A stretch of 64,000 nucleotides of DNA from Arenimonas sp049195245 (GTDB taxonomy: Bacteria; Pseudomonadota; Gammaproteobacteria; Xanthomonadales; Xanthomonadaceae): assembly GCF_049195245.1 (NCBI RefSeq), contig NZ_JBMIRR010000025.1:124001-188000 (forward strand), read 5' to 3'. Made by a program: the position numbers and the translations under genes. How positions within the stretch are numbered: the first letter of the stretch is position 1; the number at the start of each line of letters is the position of its first letter. Positions 16,254-25,680 of the stretch are shown piece by piece. Below the pieces are notes generated by a model that worked only from the letters and a program-made list of their open reading frames with translations, was not told the DNA's origin and did no database searches.

Positions 16254-16724
16254 ATGATCAACAACGACGTACTGCGCAGCATCCGCTTCATGCTCGACCT
16301 GGGCGAACCCCGGATCATCGAGATCACCCGCCTGGCCGATCCCGCGTTCGAGCTCGAGCGCGCGGACCTGCAGGCCTACCTGAAGAAGGAAGGCGAGGAC
16401 GGCTTCGTCGAATGCCCGCCCGCGGTGCTGGCGCATTTCCTCGATGGCCTGGTGGTCGAGTACCGCGGGCCCAGCGACAGCGCCACGCCGCGCCCGGTCG
16501 AGAAGCGCATCACCAACAACCTGGTGCTCAAGAAGCTGCGCGTGGCCTTCGAGATGAAGGACGTGGACATGCACCAGGTGTTCGCCGAGGCGGGCTTCCC
16601 GATTTCCAAGCCCGAGCTGTCGGCCCTGTTCCGCCAGCCCGGGCACAAGAACTACCGCGCCTGCGGCGACCAGCTGCTGCGCAATTTCCTCAAGGGCCTG
16701 ACGCTGCGCTTCCGTCCGGCCTGA
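16254..16724 (+). CDS. DUF1456 (YehS-like) protein
   Basis: A 156-residue protein with two copies of the DUF1456 helical repeat: NNDVLRSIRFMLDL in the N-terminal half and TNNLVLKKLRVAFEMKD in the second. Both are followed by a helix-turn-helix-like stretch ending in NYRACGDQLLRNFLKGL. E. coli YehS is the reference member and its role is unknown. The ATG at 16254 was selected because it coincides with the family's usual MxNNDVLR start. Confidence 0.88.
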   Translation: MINNDVLRSIRFMLDLGEPRIIEITRLADPAFELERADLQAYLKKEGEDGFVECPPAVLAHFLDGLVVEYRGPSDSATPRPVEKRITNNLVLKKLRVAFEMKDVDMHQVFAEAGFPISKPELSALFRQPGHKNYRACGDQLLRNFLKGLTLRFRPA

Positions 16725-16729
16725 GCCGC

Positions 16730-17887
16730 TCAGGCCGAGGCCGCGTCCAGCAGCTTGCGCGCCACCAGCGCGGGCGGCGAGCGCAGCAGCGACAGGTTCA
16801 CCTGCATCGCCATTTCGTCGGCCCCGGCCGGCGCGCCCGGCAGCAGCACGCTGCGCGCCTGCGCCGCGGCGACGAAGGCCGGCAGCGCCACGCCCTGCAC
16901 GCGCAGGTAGAAGCGGCTGGTGCCGTTGGCGATGCGACGCATGCTGAAGCGCGCATCGGCCGACAGCAGCGCGATCACCTGCTCCGCCGCCTGCCATGCG
17001 CGCGCATAGTCCGCCTCGAAGCCCGCCACCGAGGCTTCGGCCAGCGCCATCAGCGGCCAGGCATGCGGCAGCCCGCCGCCGAACAGGCGTCGCTGGTGGT
17101 AAAGCCCGTCGATGACCTCGGCCTCGCCCGCCAGGATCGCGCCCGAGGCACCGTCGAAATGTTTCCAGGTGGACACGTACACCGTGTCGAACAGCGCCGC
17201 GTATTCACGCACCGAGTGGCCGCTGTGCAGCGGCAGGCTGAACAGCCGCGCCCCGTCCAGATGCAGGCGGATGCCCTGCCCGCGCGCGTAGGCACACAGC
17301 GCCTGCAGTTCGGCGTAGGGAACGAAGGCATGGTCGCGGCGCCGTACCGGGCTTTCGATCGACAGCACGCCCACGCGGTTGGGCACGCGGCCGCCGGCGG
17401 AGCGTTCGACCCAGGACCGCACTTCGTCCAGCGCCATGCCGGTCCCGCCCAGGCCCAGCGGCACCAGGCTCAGGCCGCTGAGCAGTCCGGCGCCGTCGCC
17501 GCTGTCGTTGTAGAGATGGCTTTCGGCCTGCACCAGCACGCGCCGGTCGGCGCCGGCGAGCGTGCGCACCGCCAGGTGGTTGGCCAGCGTGCCGGTGGGC
17601 ACGAACATCGCGGCTGGCTTGCCGAGCGCGTCGGCGAAGGTTTTCTCAAGCGCCTGCACCGCGCCGCCCAGCGAATAATTGTCGGCCTGCAGCGCGCCGG
17701 TGGCGGCCAGGGCCTGCAGGCGCTGCGCATATTCGGCCGGCGTGTAGTCCACCCCGTCGGAGTAGAAGTTCACCGTCTGGAACAGGGCCGGATCCTCGCC
17801 CGGCGCGACCTTGGCGACGCCCGGCTGCGCCAGCGCGGGTGACACGGCAGCCAGTCCACCGGCCGCCAGGAAACGTCGACGATCCAT
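16730..17887 (-). CDS. PLP-dependent threonine aldolase-like lyase with twin-arginine signal
   Basis: A 385-residue member of the threonine-aldolase/beta-eliminating lyase family (fold-type I PLP). Visible elements are FVPTGTLANHLAVRTLAG (phosphate-binding region), LHLDGARLF (PLP-stacking Asp) and VSTWKHFDGASGAI with the Schiff-base Lys. The start MDRRRFLAAGGLAAVSPALAQ is a twin-arginine signal peptide, so the folded PLP enzyme would be exported. That is unusual, since threonine aldolases are normally cytosolic. The substrate may therefore differ from threonine. Confidence 0.8.
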   Translation of the reverse strand: MDRRRFLAAGGLAAVSPALAQPGVAKVAPGEDPALFQTVNFYSDGVDYTPAEYAQRLQALAATGALQADNYSLGGAVQALEKTFADALGKPAAMFVPTGTLANHLAVRTLAGADRRVLVQAESHLYNDSGDGAGLLSGLSLVPLGLGGTGMALDEVRSWVERSAGGRVPNRVGVLSIESPVRRRDHAFVPYAELQALCAYARGQGIRLHLDGARLFSLPLHSGHSVREYAALFDTVYVSTWKHFDGASGAILAGEAEVIDGLYHQRRLFGGGLPHAWPLMALAEASVAGFEADYARAWQAAEQVIALLSADARFSMRRIANGTSRFYLRVQGVALPAFVAAAQARSVLLPGAPAGADEMAMQVNLSLLRSPPALVARKLLDAASA

Positions 17888-18092
17888 CACTGATTCCCCG
17901 AGGCCTGGCCGGCGCCGTTTGCGCCCAGTCGCCAGCATACGGTCCATGCCGATGGCCCGCCAACGCATCGGCATGCCCGCTCCGGACATCACGGCTTGCA
18001 GCCGCGGCATCACGCGGCGTGTCCTGACCGGTCGCGCGCGCCGGCTGCGTGACAGCAGGCAGGGCCCATTCCGGGTCCGCACAGGGGGAACC

Positions 18093-19109
18093 ATGATCAC
18101 TCGCCTTCCGCCACGCGGCCTGGCCCTGGGCATCGGCCTCGCGCTGATGGGTGCGGGCTGCGCCTCGGTCACGTCGCAGCGCCTGGACACGGCTTCGGCC
18201 GGGACCCGCGGCCTCACCTACTTCATGCCGATGCATCCGCTGGTGCTCAAGCTCACCGTGGACAAGGACGGCAAGCGCACCGTGGACATCGAGGTGCTCG
18301 ACGCGATTCCGGATACGCGCCATCGCTACCTGCTCAACTACTCGCGCAGCCAGGCGGCCAAGAACACGCTGGAGATCGCGATCAACAGCGAAGGCCTGCT
18401 GACCGGCGCGTCCAAGGGCAAGAGCGTGCCGGCGGTGGTGGAGATCGGCAAGGAGCTGGCGGAAGTGGCGGGCACCGTCGGCCAGGAGCCCTTGTTCGAA
18501 ATCCTGAATACGCCGGGCAACCCCTGCGCCAAGGAAGGCGTGTACCGCTGGACGCTGCTGCCCCGCCAGGAATCGGGCTATGCCGCCTGCGGACTGGAAG
18601 TGACGATGCGCACCCCGGGCAGCGGGCAGCCGGGCGCGGCCGCGCCCGCATCCAACTACGGCGCGCCAACCGGCCTCAGCTTCGGCCTCTACTACCGCCA
18701 GCGCATGCCGATGGAAGTGGCCGTGACCTCGGCCGGCCAGACCCGATACTTCTTCCCCTCGGTGGCCAGCGAGGCCTCGCCGATCAGCTTCCTGCCGATC
18801 CCGCGCAGCTTCTTCTCGGAAGTGGACTGGGGCATCACCTTCGACAAGGGCTCGCCCACGCTCTACAAGGTCGAGGCCTCGGGCGAGATCCAGGGCCTGC
18901 TGACCCTGCCCACCGAAGTCATCGCCGCGTATTCCACCGCGCTCACCGCAGGCCTCAACCGCCGCAAGGGCGAGGACGACGCGCGTCTGCAGTACCTCAA
19001 CAAGGTGCAGGAACTGGCCATCGCCCAGGCCCGCGCCGCGCGCTGCGAGGCGGCCGTGGCGACCAGCGACGACGTGACGGTCATCCGCACCGCCTGCGGC
19101 ACGCAGTGA
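18093..19109 (+). CDS. Predicted lipoprotein of unknown function
   Basis: A 338-residue protein with a lipoprotein signal (GLALGIGLALMGAGC, Cys23). The mature part starts LTYFMPMHPLVLKLTV and contains VDIEVLDAIPDTRHRYLLNY. A C-terminal segment with ALTAGLNRRKGEDDARLQY looks helical and charged. No family is recognised. A GGGGGAA ribosome-binding site precedes the ATG at 18093. It stands alone, transcribed divergently from the aldolase. Confidence 0.65.
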   Translation: MITRLPPRGLALGIGLALMGAGCASVTSQRLDTASAGTRGLTYFMPMHPLVLKLTVDKDGKRTVDIEVLDAIPDTRHRYLLNYSRSQAAKNTLEIAINSEGLLTGASKGKSVPAVVEIGKELAEVAGTVGQEPLFEILNTPGNPCAKEGVYRWTLLPRQESGYAACGLEVTMRTPGSGQPGAAAPASNYGAPTGLSFGLYYRQRMPMEVAVTSAGQTRYFFPSVASEASPISFLPIPRSFFSEVDWGITFDKGSPTLYKVEASGEIQGLLTLPTEVIAAYSTALTAGLNRRKGEDDARLQYLNKVQELAIAQARAARCEAAVATSDDVTVIRTACGTQ

Positions 19110-19145
19110 GCCCCGCCTTGGGGCCAGGGATGGCCCGCGTTCCGG

Positions 19146-19574
19146 TCAGAACGTGACCTTCACCGCGTCGGCACTGCGCGTGGCCTCGCCGTGGTGCACC
19201 GCTTCGATGTTGTTGCCGTCGGGATCGATCACGAAGGCGGCGTAATACCCCGGATGGTAGGCGCGGACGCCGGGACCGCCGTTGTCGCGGCCGCCGTGGG
19301 CCAGCGCCGCCGCGTGGACGGCATCCACCATGGCGCGGTCGCGCGCCTGGAAGGCCAGGTGGTGGCGACCGGTGAGGCTGCCCTGGGCGGCCTCACTGCC
19401 GACCGTGGACACGAACAGCTCGTCGGCCCAGAAATAGTCGTCGCCGGTACCGCCCATCGGCACGCCCAGCGTCCTGAAGATGGCTTCGTAGAAGGCCTGG
19501 CTGGCCGCCAGGTCGCGCACTACCAACTGGATGTGGTCGATCAGGCGTCCCCGGTAGAGCTCCTGCGTTTCCAT
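19146..19574 (-). CDS. VOC-family protein (glyoxalase-like)
   Basis: A 142-residue VOC protein. IDHIQLVVRDLAASQAFYEAIF and HHLAFQARDRAMVDAVH give the two half-domains, and YAAFVIDPDGNNIEAVHH gives the conserved closing strand with a metal-binding Glu. The ATG at 19574 was preferred over that at 19580 because GAGGAG lies seven bases upstream of the former but abuts the latter. Substrate unknown. Confidence 0.82.
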   Translation of the reverse strand: METQELYRGRLIDHIQLVVRDLAASQAFYEAIFRTLGVPMGGTGDDYFWADELFVSTVGSEAAQGSLTGRHHLAFQARDRAMVDAVHAAALAHGGRDNGGPGVRAYHPGYYAAFVIDPDGNNIEAVHHGEATRSADAVKVTF

Positions 19575-19718
19575 CGGCATTCTCCTCGGCTGCGGATTCG
19601 GTAAACATAGGCATTGTTGCGCGGCGATCCGCCGGCAAGCTGAGCATCGGCTGACCCGGTCTCACGTGGTGAGACGCGGCTGCGCTCTGCTGGCGTCCCC
19701 AGCCCGGCGCCGATCCCC

Positions 19719-22136
19719 ATGCCTGCCTCGACCCAGCTCGCCCCGCACCGCCACGCCACCGGGCTGCTGCCGGTGCCGGAAAAAACCTCGCAGGCACTCA
19801 CCGCGCGCCTGGGCCGCAAGTACGCCGACCGCATCACCGGCATGATCCACCTGCCCGGTCGCGAGGGCGCCTACGCGCCCTTCCCGGAGGACCTGCCCGA
19901 AGCCCTGGCCGCGGCCCTGCGCCGGCGCGGCATCACCCGGCTCTACAGCCACCAGGCCGAGGCCTGGGCCGCCAGCCAGCGCGGTGAGCACACCGTGGTG
20001 GTCACGCCCACCGCCTCGGGCAAGACGCTGTGCTACACGCTGCCGGTGGTGGCCGCCGCGATGCGCAGGCAGGCCAAGGCCCTGTACCTGTTCCCCACCA
20101 AGGCGCTGGCGCAGGACCAGGTGGCCGAGCTGCTCGAGCTCAACGCCGCCGGCGACCTGGGCCTGAAGGCCTTCACCTTCGACGGCGACACGCCCGGCGA
20201 TGCGCGCCAGGCCGTGCGCCTGCACGGCGACATCGTGGTGTCCAACCCCGACATGCTGCACCAGGGCATCCTGCCCCACCACACCAAGTGGGCGCAGTTC
20301 TTCGAGAACCTGCAGTATGTGGTGATCGACGAGATCCACACCTACCGCGGCGTGTTCGGTTCGCACCTGGCCAACGTGCTGCGGCGCCTGAAGCGCGTGT
20401 GCGCGTTCTACGGCGCCGACCCGAAGTTCATCCTGTGCTCGGCCACCATCGGCAACCCGAAAGACCACGCCGAAGCGGTGGTCGAGGCGCCGGTGACCGC
20501 CATCACCGAATCCGGCGCCCCCACCGGCGACAAGACCGTGCTGCTGTGGAATCCGCCGGTGGTCAACCCCGACCTGGGCCTGCGCGCCTCGGCGCGCTCG
20601 CAAAGCAACCGCATCGCGCGCCTCGCGATCAAGGCCGGACTCAAGACCCTGGTGTTCGCGCAGTCGCGCACCATGGTCGAGGTGCTCACCAAATACCTCA
20701 AGGACGTGTTCGACCACGACCCGCGCAAGCCGCCGCGCATCCGCGCCTACCGCGGCGGCTACCTGCCCACCGAACGCCGCGCGGCCGAGCGCGACATGCG
20801 CGCCGGCCGCATCGACGGCATCGTCAGCACCTCGGCGCTGGAGCTGGGCGTGGACATCGGCTCGCTGGACGTGGTCGTGCTCAATGGCTACCCCGGCTCC
20901 ATCGCCGGCACCTGGCAGCGCCTGGGCCGCGCCGGCCGCCGCCAGCAGGCGGCACTGGGCGTGCTGGTGGCCAGCTCCGATCCGCTGGACCAGTACCTGG
21001 TGCGGCATCCGGAATTCTTCGAAGGCTCGCCGCCGGAACACGCGCGCCTGCACGCCGACCAGCCGCTGATCCTGCTCGACCACATCCGCTGCGCCGCCTT
21101 CGAGCTGCCCTTCCTGCGCGGCGAAACCTTCGGCCCCGTGGACGCCACGCCCTACCTGGAGCTGCTGGCCGAAACCGACGTGCTGCACTGCGAGGGCGAG
21201 CGCTGGGAATGGATCGCCGACAGCTACCCGGCCAACGCGGTGGGCCTGCGCTCGGTGGCCGACGGCAACTTCGTGGTGGTGGACCGCAGCGAGGGCAAGC
21301 AGGTCATCATCGCCGAGGTGGACTACAGCGCGGCCGCGCTCACCCTGTACGAAGGCGCCATCCACATGGTGCAGTCGGTGCCCTACCAGGTCGAGCGCCT
21401 GGACTGGGAAGGCCGCAAGGCCTTCGTCACCCGCACCCATGTGGACTACTACACCGACGCCATCGACTACACGCGGCTCAAGGTGCTCGAGCGCTTCGAC
21501 GGTGCCAATGCGGCCGCCGGCAGCTGCCACCACGGCGAGGTGCACGTGGTGCGGCGGGTGTCGGGCTACAAGAAGATTCGTTACTACACCCACGAAAACA
21601 TCGGCTACGGGCCGGTCACGCTGCCCGACCAGGAACTGCACACCACCGCGGTCTGGTGGCAGCTGCCGGCGGCGGTGCTGGAGGCGGAATTCCCGTCGCG
21701 GCAGGACGCGCTGGACGGCTTCCTCGGCGCCGCCTACGCCCTGCACATCGTCGCCAGCGTGTCGGTGATGGCCGAGGCGCGCGACCTGCAGAAGGCGGTG
21801 GGCAGCGGCGACGGCGCCTGGTTCGCCTCCAGCGACGGCCGCGGCCGCGGCCAGCTGCGCGGCATCGACGGCAAGCCGATGGACGCGGGCACGCCGGACC
21901 GCTTCGTGCCCACCGTGTATCTCTACGACGCCTACCCTGGCGGCATCGGCCTGAGCGAACCGCTGTTCCATCGCCGCGCCGACCTGCTGCAGCGCGCGCG
22001 CCAGCTGCTGGCCGCCTGCGATTGCCCGGCCGGCTGCCCGGCCTGTGTCGGTCCGGTGCTGGCTTCCGACGAAACCTCGGTGGCACCGCCCAAGCAGTTG
22101 GCCGCACGCGTGCTGGCCCTGCTCGACGCGGCATGA
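19719..22136 (+). CDS. mrfA: MrfA/YprA/Hrq1-like DEAD-box DNA helicase with DUF1998 zinc-binding tail
   Basis: An 805-residue superfamily-2 helicase. Motif I is TPTASGKTL, motif II is VIDEIHTY, motif III is CSATIG and motif VI is QRLGRAGRRQ. The C-terminal DUF1998 region ends with cysteines in CDCPAGCPACVGP, the zinc site of the family. B. subtilis MrfA and yeast Hrq1 unwind DNA in repair of mitomycin-type lesions. The next gene, a YprB-like exonuclease, overlaps it by four bases, matching the B. subtilis mrfA-mrfB pair. Confidence 0.9.
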   Translation: MPASTQLAPHRHATGLLPVPEKTSQALTARLGRKYADRITGMIHLPGREGAYAPFPEDLPEALAAALRRRGITRLYSHQAEAWAASQRGEHTVVVTPTASGKTLCYTLPVVAAAMRRQAKALYLFPTKALAQDQVAELLELNAAGDLGLKAFTFDGDTPGDARQAVRLHGDIVVSNPDMLHQGILPHHTKWAQFFENLQYVVIDEIHTYRGVFGSHLANVLRRLKRVCAFYGADPKFILCSATIGNPKDHAEAVVEAPVTAITESGAPTGDKTVLLWNPPVVNPDLGLRASARSQSNRIARLAIKAGLKTLVFAQSRTMVEVLTKYLKDVFDHDPRKPPRIRAYRGGYLPTERRAAERDMRAGRIDGIVSTSALELGVDIGSLDVVVLNGYPGSIAGTWQRLGRAGRRQQAALGVLVASSDPLDQYLVRHPEFFEGSPPEHARLHADQPLILLDHIRCAAFELPFLRGETFGPVDATPYLELLAETDVLHCEGERWEWIADSYPANAVGLRSVADGNFVVVDRSEGKQVIIAEVDYSAAALTLYEGAIHMVQSVPYQVERLDWEGRKAFVTRTHVDYYTDAIDYTRLKVLERFDGANAAAGSCHHGEVHVVRRVSGYKKIRYYTHENIGYGPVTLPDQELHTTAVWWQLPAAVLEAEFPSRQDALDGFLGAAYALHIVASVSVMAEARDLQKAVGSGDGAWFASSDGRGRGQLRGIDGKPMDAGTPDRFVPTVYLYDAYPGGIGLSEPLFHRRADLLQRARQLLAACDCPAGCPACVGPVLASDETSVAPPKQLAARVLALLDAA

Positions 22137-23008
22137 GCACCACGCTCGAGCAGCTGCGGCGCCTGCGCCGGGACGCGGGCGTCGCGGATACGACACCGGT
22201 GCTGGCGCCGCCGCCGGCTGCTCCCCTGCGGCCGCGCAGCGAAGTGCCCGAACACATCCGCCGCCTGCTCGGCATCCGCGCCAAAGCCACGGCGCCGCGG
22301 CTCGCCGCACCCGTGCCCGTGGTCGCGACCGATCGCCGCATGCCGGGCGTCGCCATCGCCGACGGCCTGTACTACAGCGAACACCACCAGCCCTGGCCGG
22401 ACGTGCCCGAACGCGTGGACGCCCGCTTCGCCCGGCTCGACCTGCTGGCCCGTGAACACCTGGTCTTCTTCGACACCGAAACCACCGGCCTGGCCGGCGG
22501 CACCGGCACGCGCGCCTTCATGATCGGTGCGGCCGACTGGCACGCGGGCGGGCTGCGCCTGCGCCAGCTGACGATGGCGACCATGGCCGCCGAGACCGCC
22601 ATGCTGGGCCTGTTCGCCTCGTGGCTTTCACCGCAGTCCGTGCTCGTGAGCTACAACGGCAAGTGCTACGACGCGCCCCTGCTCAACACGCGTTACCGGC
22701 TGGCGCGCCTGGCCAGCCCGCTGCCCGGCCTGGTCCACCTGGACCTGCTGCACCCCAGCCGCCGCCGCTGGAAAGGCCGATGGGAGAACTGCCGCCTCGG
22801 CACCCTCGAGCGCCAGGTGCTGGGCATCGTGCGCGAGGACGACCTGCCCGGCGCCGAGGCGCCCCGCGCCTGGCTCGACTACCTGCGCGGCGGCTGCGCC
22901 CGCAACCTGCGCCGCGTGGCCGAACACAACGCCCAGGACCTGCGCAGCCTGGCCGCGCTGTGCCTGCACCACGCCCGCCTGTCGGACGGCGCTATGCTGG
23001 GGCCATGA
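22133..23008 (+). CDS. mrfB: MrfB/YprB-like ribonuclease-H-fold exonuclease
   Basis: A 291-residue protein whose core is a DnaQ-like 3'-5' exonuclease: FFDTETTGLAGG (DxE motif), VSYNGKCYDAPLLNTRY (second Asp) and VAEHNAQDLRSLAAL (third Asp). It lacks the TPR tail of B. subtilis YprB. The start overlaps the mrfA stop as ATGA. In B. subtilis MrfB degrades DNA at mitomycin adducts together with MrfA, and conserved adjacency suggests the same division of labour here. Confidence 0.85.
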   Translation: MSTTLEQLRRLRRDAGVADTTPVLAPPPAAPLRPRSEVPEHIRRLLGIRAKATAPRLAAPVPVVATDRRMPGVAIADGLYYSEHHQPWPDVPERVDARFARLDLLAREHLVFFDTETTGLAGGTGTRAFMIGAADWHAGGLRLRQLTMATMAAETAMLGLFASWLSPQSVLVSYNGKCYDAPLLNTRYRLARLASPLPGLVHLDLLHPSRRRWKGRWENCRLGTLERQVLGIVREDDLPGAEAPRAWLDYLRGGCARNLRRVAEHNAQDLRSLAALCLHHARLSDGAMLGP

Positions 23009-23913
23009 GCCCGCGACCGATCCGCGTCGGCACCGCCAGCTGGACCGATCCCAGCCTGATCGACAGCCGCAAGTTCTACCCGCCGGGCTGCACCTCGGCC
23101 GAAGGCCGCCTGCGCTACTACGCCGACCGGTTCGACCTGGTCGAGGTGGACAGCAGCTACTACGCCCTGCCCTCGGCCCGCAACGCGCACGCCTGGGTCG
23201 AGCGCACGCCCGACGACTTCGCCTTCAACCTCAAGGCCTTCCGTCTCTTCACCGGCCACCAGACGCCGGCCAAGGCGCTGCCGCGCGACGTGCAGCAGGC
23301 GCTGGCCACGCACTTCGCGGCGAAGAAGAACCTGTACTACAAGGACACGCCGGCCGAGATCCGCGACCTGCTGTGGCATCGCTTCGAAACCGCGGTGCGG
23401 CCGCTGCGCGAGGCCGGCAAGCTGCGCGCGCTGCACTTCCAGTTCGCGCCCTGGGTGACCCGCAGCGCGCGCGCCAAGGACCACATCCTGGAATGCGCGC
23501 AGCGACTGCCCGGCTACCACCTGGCGATCGAATTCCGGCACCGCAGCTGGTTTGCGGGCGACGCCGCCGACGACACCCTGGCCTTCGAGCGTGCGCACGA
23601 CCTGAGCCACGTGGTGGTGGACGAGCCGCAGGGCTTCGAGAATTCGATCCCCACGGTGTGGGCGGTCACGTCCGACAAGCTGGCCCTGCTGCGCCTGCAC
23701 GGCCGCAACCACGCCACCTGGAACATCGGCGGCGAGGCGGCCTCCGACCGCTTCAACTACGACTACAGCGATGCCGAGCTGGCCGAGCTGTCGGTGCCGC
23801 TGCGCCGCATCGCCCGCGAACTGGGCGGCGAAACCCACGCCATCTTCAACAACAACTACGGCGACCAGGGCCAGCGCAACGCGAGCACGCTGCGCGCGCT
23901 GCTGGAAACCTAG
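23005..23913 (+). CDS. DUF72 (YecE-like) TIM-barrel protein
   Basis: A 302-residue DUF72 protein. It begins IRVGTASWTDPSLIDS, followed by YPPGC and the strand LVEVDSSYYALPS. It ends with IFNNNYGDQGQRNA, the usual family signature. The biochemical role of DUF72 is unsettled. Its ATG overlaps the mrfB stop by four bases, so it forms one operon with the MrfAB pair, a hint that it may act in DNA metabolism. Confidence 0.9.
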   Translation: MSPRPIRVGTASWTDPSLIDSRKFYPPGCTSAEGRLRYYADRFDLVEVDSSYYALPSARNAHAWVERTPDDFAFNLKAFRLFTGHQTPAKALPRDVQQALATHFAAKKNLYYKDTPAEIRDLLWHRFETAVRPLREAGKLRALHFQFAPWVTRSARAKDHILECAQRLPGYHLAIEFRHRSWFAGDAADDTLAFERAHDLSHVVVDEPQGFENSIPTVWAVTSDKLALLRLHGRNHATWNIGGEAASDRFNYDYSDAELAELSVPLRRIARELGGETHAIFNNNYGDQGQRNASTLRALLET

Positions 23914-23919
23914 CGGGCC

Positions 23920-25524
23920 TTACTCGGACGCGGCCACCGAATTGCGGCCACCGACCTTGGCGCGGTACAGCGCCTGGTCCGCGCTCTGCATCAGCCCGAC
24001 GAAATCCGCGGCCTGCGGCGGCGTGCGGGTGGAGATGCCCATGCTGACCGTGACGCGGCCGCCGTCGGGGTTGCCGCCGTGGGCGATGCCCAGGGCCTCG
24101 ACCCGGCGGCGCAGCGATTCGGCGATCTCCTGCGCGGTGGCCTCGTCGGTGCGCGGCAGGATCACCGCGAACTCCTCGCCGCCGTAGCGCGCCACCAGCG
24201 CGCCCTCGCGGCGCACGCCGGCGGCGATGGCGGCCGCCACCTGCTGCAGGCAGCGATCGCCGGCCACGTGGCCGTACAGGTCGTTGTAGGGCTTGAAGTG
24301 GTCGATGTCGGCCATGATCAGGCTGACCGGTTCGCCGTGGCGGGTGGCGCGGTGCCATTCGCGCTCCAGCGCCTCGTCGAAGCTGCGGCGGTTGGCCAGC
24401 AGCGTCAGGCCATCGGTGGCCGACAGCTCGCGCAGGCGATCCTCGAGCTGCTTCTGTACGGTGACGTCGCGGAACACCATCACGTGGTGCTCGACCCGGC
24501 CCTCGGCATTGCGCACCACGTCCAGGCTGGCTTCCAGCGGGAAACGGTCGCCGTCGGCGCGGCGCGCCCACAGCGTGCCTTCCCAGTGCGCGCCCGCCTG
24601 CAGCCGCGAACGCACCTGCTGCAGCGCATCCGGGTCATCGCCGAACAGCGGCGGCACCTCGCCCAGCACCGATTCGGCCACGTGCCCGGTGATGCGTTCG
24701 AAGCCGGGATTGGCGCTGCGCACGCGCAGGTCGGCGTCCAGCACCAGGATGCCTTCGCCGGTGTGGCGCACCACCACGTCGGCCAGGCGCAGGCCTTCCT
24801 GGGCCTGCTCGAGTTCGTCCAGCTTCTGCGCCAGCTGCGCGTTCAGGCCGGCCAGCCGCGCGGCGCCGCGCCGCTGCAGGTGCAGGCCCAGGGTGAACAG
24901 CAGGATCAGGGCCAGCAGCAGGCCCGAGATGGTCAGCGCGAAGGCGCGGTAGCGCGCCTGCGTCGCCAGCCAGGCATCGGCGCGCACGTCCATGCCCAGG
25001 ATGGCGATGACCTTGCCGGTGCCGTCGCGCACCGGCGCGATCGCGGTGACCCAGTTTCCCCACCGGTCGGCGTAGGGCGGCTGTATCTCCGGCATGCCGG
25101 TGCGGAAGACGCGCCGCAGTTCGTCCGAGGGACCGTCGTAGGGATCGCCGGGCGCCGAGTAGTCGGCCGACTCCGGCGCTTCGGCATCGGCGAGGAACAC
25201 CAGCGTGTCGCCGGCCGGGCGCATCAGGTACACGAAGCGGAAATCGGGATTGACGTCACGCGCGCGACGCAGCTCGTCGCGCACGCCGTCGAAGCCGGCG
25301 CTGCCGATGTCGGACGGGCTGCCCTGCAGCGCCGCGATGCGCGGCGATTCGAGCGTGGCCGCGGCGGTGCGGGCCAGCGACAGGATGCGCTCGCGCTCTA
25401 GCCGGTCGCCGGTGCCGGTGACGAAACCGGTGAACAGCCACGCCACGATCAGACCCAGTACGAACAGGGCCGCGCCTGTCCACAGGTGCGAGCGGTCCGG
25501 GCGGGGGGAAGCGGCTGCAGTCAT
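23920..25524 (-). CDS. Membrane sensor diguanylate cyclase (periplasmic sensor-PAS-GGDEF)
   Basis: A 534-residue protein. Membrane helix 1 spans about residues 14-35, and a periplasmic domain of about 150 residues follows (dCache-like, NPDFRFVYLMRPAG and VRDGTGKVIAILGMD). Helix 2 follows at about 190-215, then a coiled linker, a PAS domain (EGILVLDADLRVRSANPGFERITG) and a GGDEF domain. The active site reads GGEEF in VARYGGEEFAVILPR. DADQALY-type closing helix is present as SADQALYRAK. It should make cyclic di-GMP from GTP. No RxxD inhibitory site was noticed. Confidence 0.9.
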   Translation of the reverse strand: MTAAASPRPDRSHLWTGAALFVLGLIVAWLFTGFVTGTGDRLERERILSLARTAAATLESPRIAALQGSPSDIGSAGFDGVRDELRRARDVNPDFRFVYLMRPAGDTLVFLADAEAPESADYSAPGDPYDGPSDELRRVFRTGMPEIQPPYADRWGNWVTAIAPVRDGTGKVIAILGMDVRADAWLATQARYRAFALTISGLLLALILLFTLGLHLQRRGAARLAGLNAQLAQKLDELEQAQEGLRLADVVVRHTGEGILVLDADLRVRSANPGFERITGHVAESVLGEVPPLFGDDPDALQQVRSRLQAGAHWEGTLWARRADGDRFPLEASLDVVRNAEGRVEHHVMVFRDVTVQKQLEDRLRELSATDGLTLLANRRSFDEALEREWHRATRHGEPVSLIMADIDHFKPYNDLYGHVAGDRCLQQVAAAIAAGVRREGALVARYGGEEFAVILPRTDEATAQEIAESLRRRVEALGIAHGGNPDGGRVTVSMGISTRTPPQAADFVGLMQSADQALYRAKVGGRNSVAASE

Positions 25525-25680
25525 CGGCGGCGGTCACGGGGCGACGGCCAAGCTTACCGCAGGCCCCTCCGCGGCTGGCACGGGTATTGCAGCATCCCTG
25601 CAGCCACATCCGCATCCCGGCCCCCGGGACGCCCCCACCGGCGCCACCCCCGTGCCGCCGATCTATCTGGAGAAGACAGC

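Noticed and set aside
19110..19124. GCCCC/GGGGC hairpin between convergent genes as a terminator
   Set aside because: Only a 5-bp stem and no T run on either strand.
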